Origin: an uncultured Eubacteriales bacterium
GTDB taxonomy: Bacteria; Bacillota; Clostridia; Oscillospirales; CAG-272
Direction of reading: 5' to 3'
DNA: 28,433 bases
NCBI GenBank assembly: GCA_934500855.1
Contig: CAKSUH010000001.1
Span: forward strand, 1 to 28,433
In this document: piece by piece, positions 22,470 through 28,433 of the stretch
Layout of the letters: each line of letters begins with the position of its first letter
Numbering within the stretch: the first letter of the stretch is position 1
Position numbers and translations under genes: made by a program
Notes under the pieces: generated by a model
The model's database searches: none
What the model saw: only the letters and a program-made list of their open reading frames with translations
Told to the model about the DNA's origin: nothing

Positions 22470-25295
22470 TCAGTTATCCGTTCTGTAAAGCGCGTACAGC
22501 GTTGTGCCGTTCGGGACCCCGGAAAGCGTTTCGGCGGTGTATTCCGCCTCCCCGCCTTCGGTGGTACTCCAGCCCGCAAAGCCGTAACCGTCCCGAATGG
22601 GATCGGACAGGCGGCTGTTGCCGCTGAGGTTTTTCACCTTCGTCTGATCCCAGACCATGGAAAGAACCGTTCCGTTCTCTGCCTTCACGCCAAAGACCGC
22701 AGGCCGATAGGAAGAATTCCAGCGGTCGTCAAAGCCGTCGGGGACTTCCTCGGCGGTCAGGAACAGCGTCAGGTTCGGGCAGCCGTAGAAAGCGTGCGCA
22801 CCAACCGTTTCAAGCGTCTGCGGAAGGACCAACGACTCCAGTCCGACACAGCCGCGGAAGCTCTGCTTGCCGATCACGCGCAGACTGTCGGAGAAGGACA
22901 GGCGGCGGATTCCGACGCAGCCGAGGAACGCGGCGTCTCCTACGCTCACCGTCCCTCCGAGATCGAGGGAGGCGATTGCGATGCAACGGTAGAAGGCATA
23001 GGCTCCGATGTCGGTAAGTGAGGCGGGCAAACTGACCGCTTCCAGAGCGGAACAGCCGTAGAACGCCTTGTCGCCGATGGTCTGCAGGCTCTCTCCGAAG
23101 GTCACCGAACGAAGCGCCGTACATTTGTAAAAGACTTTTTCGCCAAGCGTCCGCAGACCTGCGCCGAGGGTCACCTGCCGCAGGGATGCGATCCCCGCAA
23201 ACGCCCGTTCGCCGACCGACACAACTCCGTCACCGAGGACGAGAATGTCAATGCCGCCGTTTTTCTGCTCGGTCGTTGCGCGGTCCGTGTAGGTGTAGGT
23301 ACAGCCGTAGAAGGCAAACGGACCGATTTCCTTCACGGAGGCGGGAATAACCAGTCGGTTTTCATCCCCCTCCTCGCCGTCCGCAACCAGACGGCACTTG
23401 TAGAAAGCGCTTCTGCCGATTCTTGTCAGCGTAACGGGAAGTACCGGAAGGGTCAGTTCGTCGCAATGGTAGAAGGTGTAATCCCGAATCTCGGACAGGT
23501 CTGCGGGGAGTACCACGCTTTCCAGCGCAGTGCATTTGTAGAATGCGCCTCCGCCGATGACCCGAACGCTGTCGGGAATTCCGACCGATGTAATGCCCTT
23601 GCATTCATAGAAGGCATACTCGGCGATTCCGACCGTTCCGTCCTTGATCGAAACGGTTCCGTAGGAGCCGTTGTTCTTGCAGTCAACCAGCCAGTTGCCC
23701 GCATACGCTTCCCGTTCCGCATTGTTGTAAATTGCCGAGTTCCGGAACGCGTGCTTGCCGATCTCTTTCAGAGCCGTCGGCGTTTCGATCCCGGAAAGCG
23801 AGGTACAGTTGCCGAACGCATAGTCGCCGATCACCTCAAGACTGCTCTTTCCCAGCCCGCCGCTTATACGGTCGTATTCTCCGAGGTAAACCCCCGTGAG
23901 TGCCGCGCATCGGATGAAAGCTTCGTCGCCGAGCCGCTGTACGCCGCTCCCCAGAATCACGCCCGTCAGCTTTGTGCAGTCCGAAAACGCGCCGGCGCCG
24001 ACATACTTCACGCTGTTCGGCAGGGTCAGGACATCATCGAAGGTTTCGCATTTCGCCAAAGCGTAGTCCGCGATTCCGACCGTGCCGTCCGCAACCGTCT
24101 TGCCTGCCATAGTCTTGCTCACGCAACCAAGCAGCCAGTTTCCGACATAGACCAGATCCGCTCCTTCCTTTGTGAAGAACGGCGTTCCGTCAAATGCCGA
24201 TTTCCCGATCCGCTCCAGCGTTTCGCTCAGAGCGGAAACAGACCCCAGCGCCGCGCAGTCCGCAAAGGCGGACGCACCGATTTCGGTTACGCGGTTTCCC
24301 ATCATAACCGCGGTCAGCGCCGTACAGCCCGCAAAGGCATAGTCGCCGATTCTGCGCACATTGTCGCCGACAGTGATTTCGGTCAGCGAAGTGCACTGCC
24401 GGAACACATCGGTCCCCAGCGTCGGGAACCCGCTTCCCAGCGACACGCTCTCCAGCTCCGTACAGCGCGCGAACGCGCCGTTTCCGAGAGAGGTAACGCT
24501 GTCGGGAACCGTTACCGCCGAGAGGGATTCGCATCCGTCAAAGGCGTTGTCGCCGATCTTTTTCAGCTTGTCTCCGAAGCTGACCGACGGCAGTTTACGG
24601 CAATACTGGAACGCCTGCTCGCCGATCTCGGTTACGCCTGTGGGAATCACCGCAGGTACCGACAGCAGCCGACAACTCTGGAATGCCGTTTTTCCGATGT
24701 GCGTCAGGTTGACGGGCAGATTGACATCGGTCAGATAGGAGCAGTTTGCAAACGCCTGCTCACCGATCGAGACGATGTTTTCTCCCAGCGTCACCTTTGT
24801 AACCGCGCTCTTGTTGTAAAACGCGCGGTTCGCGATTCCCGTCACCGGGTAGCCGCGATAAGTGTCCGGTACGGTAATTTCCCCCGTAGCCGAACCGAGT
24901 CCCGTTACTTCAAACGCATTTCCCCGACTGTTCAGCGCAAATACCAGTCCGGTTTCGTGTTCGCGGTCAAAGCTCAGCGTCTTTGACCACCCGGAATCCT
25001 TGCGCTCCCCGTCGCTTCCGGCAACCGCCTTTACGCGCAGGGTGTAGGAGCCTTCCTCCAGCCGCTCAAGGGAATAGCTGTTTTTTCCGGAATCCTTCTC
25101 CACCGTTTCCCCGTTTCCGGTAATCTCAACGGTATAGTATGCCGCCCCGCCGACCGCCTTCCACGAAAGGGTCAGCGTAATCGGGTCGATCTGCACCCTG
25201 TCCGGCGCGGAAAGGGCGTTTCCGCCGCATCCGCCGAGCAGGAATGCAAAACCGACTGCAAGACAGATCAGGATCCACCGAATTTGTTTTTTCAT
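22470..25295 (-). CDS. BspA-type leucine-rich repeat surface lipoprotein
   Basis: The protein has 941 residues from the ATG served by AAGGAG 6 bases upstream; an earlier in-frame ATG at 25334 lacks such support. The signal peptide ends in LLGGC with Cys23 as lipidation site. Residues about 30-115 form an FN3-like domain (LTLSWKAVGGAAYYTVEI and SYTLRVKAVAGS). From about 130 to 890 there are 27 recognisable BspA-type LRR units of the form IG..AF..C..L..V.LP, some carrying insertions with an NWL..C motif. The C-terminal 45 residues (FAGWSTTEGGEAEYTAETL, TLYALY) form an InlB-type repeat. Proteins of this family bind host or bacterial partners, fibronectin and fibrinogen in the Bacteroidales prototype, so a binding role is expected; the partner is unknown. 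It resembles the LRR part of the subtilase and may share its ligand type. Confidence 0.92.
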   Translation of the reverse strand: MKKQIRWILICLAVGFAFLLGGCGGNALSAPDRVQIDPITLTLSWKAVGGAAYYTVEITGNGETVEKDSGKNSYSLERLEEGSYTLRVKAVAGSDGERKDSGWSKTLSFDREHETGLVFALNSRGNAFEVTGLGSATGEITVPDTYRGYPVTGIANRAFYNKSAVTKVTLGENIVSIGEQAFANCSYLTDVNLPVNLTHIGKTAFQSCRLLSVPAVIPTGVTEIGEQAFQYCRKLPSVSFGDKLKKIGDNAFDGCESLSAVTVPDSVTSLGNGAFARCTELESVSLGSGFPTLGTDVFRQCTSLTEITVGDNVRRIGDYAFAGCTALTAVMMGNRVTEIGASAFADCAALGSVSALSETLERIGKSAFDGTPFFTKEGADLVYVGNWLLGCVSKTMAGKTVADGTVGIADYALAKCETFDDVLTLPNSVKYVGAGAFSDCTKLTGVILGSGVQRLGDEAFIRCAALTGVYLGEYDRISGGLGKSSLEVIGDYAFGNCTSLSGIETPTALKEIGKHAFRNSAIYNNAEREAYAGNWLVDCKNNGSYGTVSIKDGTVGIAEYAFYECKGITSVGIPDSVRVIGGGAFYKCTALESVVLPADLSEIRDYTFYHCDELTLPVLPVTLTRIGRSAFYKCRLVADGEEGDENRLVIPASVKEIGPFAFYGCTYTYTDRATTEQKNGGIDILVLGDGVVSVGERAFAGIASLRQVTLGAGLRTLGEKVFYKCTALRSVTFGESLQTIGDKAFYGCSALEAVSLPASLTDIGAYAFYRCIAIASLDLGGTVSVGDAAFLGCVGIRRLSFSDSLRVIGKQSFRGCVGLESLVLPQTLETVGAHAFYGCPNLTLFLTAEEVPDGFDDRWNSSYRPAVFGVKAENGTVLSMVWDQTKVKNLSGNSRLSDPIRDGYGFAGWSTTEGGEAEYTAETLSGVPNGTTLYALYRTDN

Positions 25296-25301
25296 TCCGT
25301 T

Positions 25302-25307
25302 CTCCTT
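25302..25307 (-). promoter_or_regulatory. Ribosome binding site fixing the LRR lipoprotein start
   Basis: AAGGAG read on the - strand, 6 bases before the ATG at 25295. The resulting N-terminus (MKKQIRWILICL) is a normal signal peptide, which the longer frame would bury. Confidence 0.8.
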
Positions 25308-25340
25308 CGTTTCGGTCTTTTCCGTTTCAGTCATTTGCCG

Positions 25341-28118
25341 TTACCGATTCTTCGGCTCTTTCTGTTCGGCAAACTGCTTCAGAGCCTTGCGGTCGCGAAC
25401 AATCTCGTGCAGCCACTTGAACTTGAACTTCCGCACCGCAACATCAATCAGCACACAGACGATCGCAAGGATCAGGAACACCAAGCGGGGGTCCGTGGTC
25501 TTGGGGTAGGTCTTTGCAAAGGACCCGAAGGTTTCCACCGCATCGGTAATCACCTCGCCTCCGCCGCTCGAAGTCAGCTCCGAAAGCAGCTTTGCGCCCT
25601 CATCCTCCCCGCGGAACATTTGGTATTCGTCCGAATACGAGAAGGACTTGTAAGCCGTGCGTTCGGCAACCGTATTGCCGTTCGCGTCGGTTTTGGTCAC
25701 GGTGATGCGGTAGATTCCGCCGCAGGTGACCGAGAAATCGAATCCGACATTGTCGCCCAGCGCCGTAACGGGAACATTTCCGCCGTAGAAGCGGGACGCC
25801 GCGTCGGACAGCGGCTTCACCGTTACCGAAACGGTTTCCCCTTCGCCGAGCGCCGTAAAGACATTCAGACGCGTGGAATAGTTTTCCTCAATCGTCCGCA
25901 AAATCAGATCCAGCCGATCCGGCTCAAGGGTATCGGACGGGGACAGGCTGTCCGCGATGTTCTCCACAAGCATCCGACCGACCGGGTCCGCCGTAAAGTC
26001 CGCAGACCATACGCCGCCGAGATCGGAAAGGAAACTGCCGACCCGACCCTCACCGAAATCCCATTCGGCATAGATCGGAACATACTGATAGGTCAGCGGC
26101 ACCTTTGCGCCATCCTTTGCCTTGGTTCCGTAATAGCCCTTCAGGACGGGAATCGTTACGGTGGTATCGATTCCGTTGAGCACCGTGGACTGGTCCCCTG
26201 CCTTCGGCGTGAAGGTGATGCCTTCCTCAAGTTCCTTCAGGGTTACCTCTGCCATATCGCTCTTCGCATAAGCCTGAACCCGATTCAACTCGCCGGACGG
26301 AATGTCATAGAAATGCCCATGTCCGTATTCCTCGGCGGCTTTTTTCAGCTCCTCGCGGTTTCCGCTTGTCATATCCAGTGCAAAGATCGACATCGTGGTG
26401 CCATTCTGGCGGTAGTTATCCTGGATGTATTTTCCGTATGCGTTCTTGTCGTTTTCGCTCTGCTTGTCAAGGTGGTCTGACGGATTACCGTCCGTCACCA
26501 GCACGATATGCCGCCGCTCCACCGGGATCGGGGCAACCGCTCTGCCCGCAAGCTCGATGGCGCCCGAGAACACGGTTCCGCCCGAGCCGCCGGAGGTCGT
26601 TTTCAGACTCCGGATCACATCGAGAATCTTATCCTTCTGCGCAACGGGCAGGACATTGATCGCCTCGGTTGAAGAGGAATCAAAGGTCGTCACGCCGCAG
26701 TAATCGCGCGGGCTGAGCGAATCCAGAATTTCCTCCGCCGCCTTCAGCGCCGCTTCGTATTTGCCCATGCTCATGGAGCCGGAGGAGTCGATGACGATCA
26801 TCACCGCAAGCGGCGGTGTGTATTCAACCACCTGAACCGGCAGCATCTGTTGGAACAGCGTTCCTTCCATGTCCGCACGGTTATAGGCGTGCGGGACCAA
26901 TGTGCCGTCCAGCGTATCGTTTTCTCCGCCCACCGTGAACAGACCCCCGCCGATGTTGTAAACATAATCGTGAAGCGTCTGCACAAACTTCTCGGGCATT
27001 GTATCGGAAGTCAGATCGGCATTGGAGAGGTTCACCAGAAAGACCTCTTCGTAAGCCGACAGTTCCCGCACATTCGCGGGAATCCTGTCTGCGTCGTCAT
27101 GGATGTTGAGCACCTCCACGGTGTGCATTTCTTCCAGAATCGACTTCAGCGTGTCCGCTTCGCCTCTTTGGTTCTCCAGAATCAGAATGTTTTCCAGAAG
27201 CGGGATGTTCAGGTAAGAGTGGTAGACATTGTTCTGCTCCACCGTATCGGAGGCTTCCGCGCCGACCAGTTGGAAGGTCATATCGTGCAGACCCGCCGAC
27301 TGAAACGAATGCGGAATCTCTACCGTCTGAACGCCCTTCTCCAGCGTAATCTCATGCGTTCCGCTCTTGTAACCCATATCGGTCACATTCAGCGTTGCCT
27401 TTTCGCGGGCTTTGAGGTTGGTACGGACCGTCAGGATGATTTTCGCGTCCTGACCCGGAATGATGCGGTTTTCCGGCATTTTTACATCCAGAATCTGCAT
27501 CTCGCTGTGTTCGGCATCGGCAAGATTCATCGCGTCAACCTTGATTCCCTTCGCCGCCGCCAGCTTCACGGCGGAGAGCGCGTCCCCGTCCGTTTCCAGA
27601 CCGTCGGACAGGATCAGAATCTTTGCCGTTTTGGGATTCTCAAACTGTTCGGCGGCAAATGCGATCGCTCCCGCCAGATTGGTTGCGGTGCCGTCCGGTT
27701 TGGTCGCGGCAAGATACTGTCTGTATGCCTCGCGTTTGTCGTAGGACAGCGGCGCCGCATAGACTGCGTCATACCCGAACGAAACCACGCCCAACCTGCA
27801 GTTTTTGTCGCAGGCATTGATCACATCCTGCAGCAATTCGTCCCGCAGCGATTCGTTTTCCGCTCCGCTGTCCGAGCGGTCAACCAGAACAATCAGCTCA
27901 TTCTGCCTGTTCGGCAGTTCGTATGTAAAGGTCATACCCGCCACCATCGCAACGCAGAGCAGCATTGCCAGCGTGTGCGTGACAACCGAGATGATGCGGT
28001 TGCGGTTCCGCCTGTATTTTTTCGTCAGGCGGAAAAACGGGAACAGACTGAAAAACAGAACCGGGATCAGAAGGAGAAGCAACCACGGGTGTTCCAATTC
28101 AATTTTGAAATCCGACAT
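25341..28118 (-). CDS. Membrane protein with two von Willebrand A domains (BatA-like)
   Basis: The protein has 925 residues from the ATG at 28118. Residues about 10-30 and 43-63 are membrane segments after a PWLLLLLIPVL start typical of BatA-like proteins. A first VWA-like domain (about 73-200) has the degenerate metal site VDRSDSG and LILSDGLETD. Then come an Ig/CARDB-like domain (about 205-300), a domain resembling the glutamine-amidotransferase fold found in such proteins (about 305-430, GGGLFTVGGEND), and a second VWA domain (about 435-610) with an intact MIDAS DSSGS (444-448) and VTDGNPS (541-547). A beta-rich region follows, and a C-terminal membrane segment (about 878-895) precedes a basic tail. 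The large central part should face outward. The role is probably metal-dependent protein binding; no substrate is evident. It starts 19 bases after the previous stop, so it is in one operon with the next upstream gene. Confidence 0.88.
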   Translation of the reverse strand: MSDFKIELEHPWLLLLLIPVLFFSLFPFFRLTKKYRRNRNRIISVVTHTLAMLLCVAMVAGMTFTYELPNRQNELIVLVDRSDSGAENESLRDELLQDVINACDKNCRLGVVSFGYDAVYAAPLSYDKREAYRQYLAATKPDGTATNLAGAIAFAAEQFENPKTAKILILSDGLETDGDALSAVKLAAAKGIKVDAMNLADAEHSEMQILDVKMPENRIIPGQDAKIILTVRTNLKAREKATLNVTDMGYKSGTHEITLEKGVQTVEIPHSFQSAGLHDMTFQLVGAEASDTVEQNNVYHSYLNIPLLENILILENQRGEADTLKSILEEMHTVEVLNIHDDADRIPANVRELSAYEEVFLVNLSNADLTSDTMPEKFVQTLHDYVYNIGGGLFTVGGENDTLDGTLVPHAYNRADMEGTLFQQMLPVQVVEYTPPLAVMIVIDSSGSMSMGKYEAALKAAEEILDSLSPRDYCGVTTFDSSSTEAINVLPVAQKDKILDVIRSLKTTSGGSGGTVFSGAIELAGRAVAPIPVERRHIVLVTDGNPSDHLDKQSENDKNAYGKYIQDNYRQNGTTMSIFALDMTSGNREELKKAAEEYGHGHFYDIPSGELNRVQAYAKSDMAEVTLKELEEGITFTPKAGDQSTVLNGIDTTVTIPVLKGYYGTKAKDGAKVPLTYQYVPIYAEWDFGEGRVGSFLSDLGGVWSADFTADPVGRMLVENIADSLSPSDTLEPDRLDLILRTIEENYSTRLNVFTALGEGETVSVTVKPLSDAASRFYGGNVPVTALGDNVGFDFSVTCGGIYRITVTKTDANGNTVAERTAYKSFSYSDEYQMFRGEDEGAKLLSELTSSGGGEVITDAVETFGSFAKTYPKTTDPRLVFLILAIVCVLIDVAVRKFKFKWLHEIVRDRKALKQFAEQKEPKNR

Positions 28119-28129
28119 CGGTAATCTAT

Positions 28130-28135
28130 CTCCTT
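28130..28135 (-). promoter_or_regulatory. Ribosome binding site fixing the double-VWA gene start
   Basis: AAGGAG read on the - strand, 11 bases before the ATG at 28118 and next to the stop codon of the preceding gene. It supports this start over the in-frame ATG at 28202, which would overlap the preceding gene by more than 60 bases. Confidence 0.7.
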
Positions 28136-28137
28136 TC

Positions 28138-28433
28138 TCAAATCGATTCTCTGGAGTGGAGCCACCACTCCGCAAACAGGAAGAACAGCGCCGCCGCGGC
28201 AATCCACATCAGAAGGTCGGTTTCCGCTTCCTCCGTTGTCGTTTCCGAACGGAGCATCGGCAACTCGTCAACCGTTTTGGTGATGTTGCTTTCGCTCTGC
28301 GGAACATGAACGAAGAACTGCTGCAACTCGGTTGCGCCCTTCATGTTGGTCTGCATCACGGTGTAGTCACCCGGCTGAGTCAGCACGACCGTTGCGGGCA
28401 GGCTGTCAAAGCCCTGTTTCTGATACCCCGGAC
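28138..28433 (-). CDS. C-terminal part of a BatA/VWA-type membrane protein, truncated by window edge
   Basis: Only the last 97 residues are in the window and the frame is open to the right edge. The visible part has a beta strand QPGDYTV, the motif FFVHVPQSESNI, which resembles the F.VN.P..ES.L ending of BatA-like proteins, a hydrophobic segment (LLMWIAAAALFFLFAEWWL) and a short basic end. In that family the EWW pattern closes the last membrane helix before the cytosol. The next gene is also VWA/BatA-like, so the pair probably works together. VWA domains themselves are outside the window and cannot be confirmed. Confidence 0.65.
   Translation of the reverse strand, partial: PGYQKQGFDSLPATVVLTQPGDYTVMQTNMKGATELQQFFVHVPQSESNITKTVDELPMLRSETTTEEAETDLLMWIAAAALFFLFAEWWLHSRESI

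Overview
The window looks like a chromosomal segment of a GC-rich gut-type Clostridia (Bacillota, perhaps Oscillospiraceae-like). This rests on Gram-positive-style signal peptides and lipoboxes, strong AGGAGG-type ribosome binding sites, consensus sigma-A promoters, an SdpI-family membrane protein, BspA-type leucine-rich repeat (LRR) surface proteins and a subtilase with a C-terminal membrane anchor. The genus cannot be fixed from the sequence alone. No rRNA, tRNA, CRISPR array or transposase was seen.

Layout. On the + strand (1-2054) there is the 3' two-thirds of recG, an intergenic block with two long hairpins (the second followed by a T-run, a good recG terminator), a textbook TTGACA-17-TATAAT promoter, a small SdpI-like membrane protein and its terminator. 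Everything from 2146 to the right edge is on the - strand. Read in the direction of transcription (right to left), there is first a surface-protein group: the end of a VWA/BatA-like membrane protein, a double-VWA membrane protein, a BspA-type LRR lipoprotein, and a large lipoprotein with Ig-like domains and a long helical region of unknown function. A 336-bp gap with a promoter follows. Then comes a tightly packed seven-gene run: a 2528-residue subtilase fused to about 28 BspA-type LRR units, a 371-residue lipoprotein with InlB-type repeats, and a complete oligopeptide (Opp/Dpp) ABC transporter in the order oppA-oppB-oppC-oppD-oppF.

How the genes may work together. The close spacing and single recognisable promoter suggest that the protease, the accessory lipoprotein and the peptide importer are made together. 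The simplest reading is a surface machine that binds protein substrates (LRR), cuts them (S8 protease) and imports the peptides (Opp). The transporter itself is atypical: OppA is 868 residues, OppB carries an insertion of about 190 residues in its first extracytoplasmic loop, OppC has an acidic N-terminal tail and a longer first loop, and OppD has an N-terminal extension and an insertion inside the ATPase domain. The extracytoplasmic enlargements of OppA and OppB may have co-evolved. This protease-importer operon with remodelled Opp subunits is the most interesting feature of the window; its function is inference, the architecture is read from the sequence.
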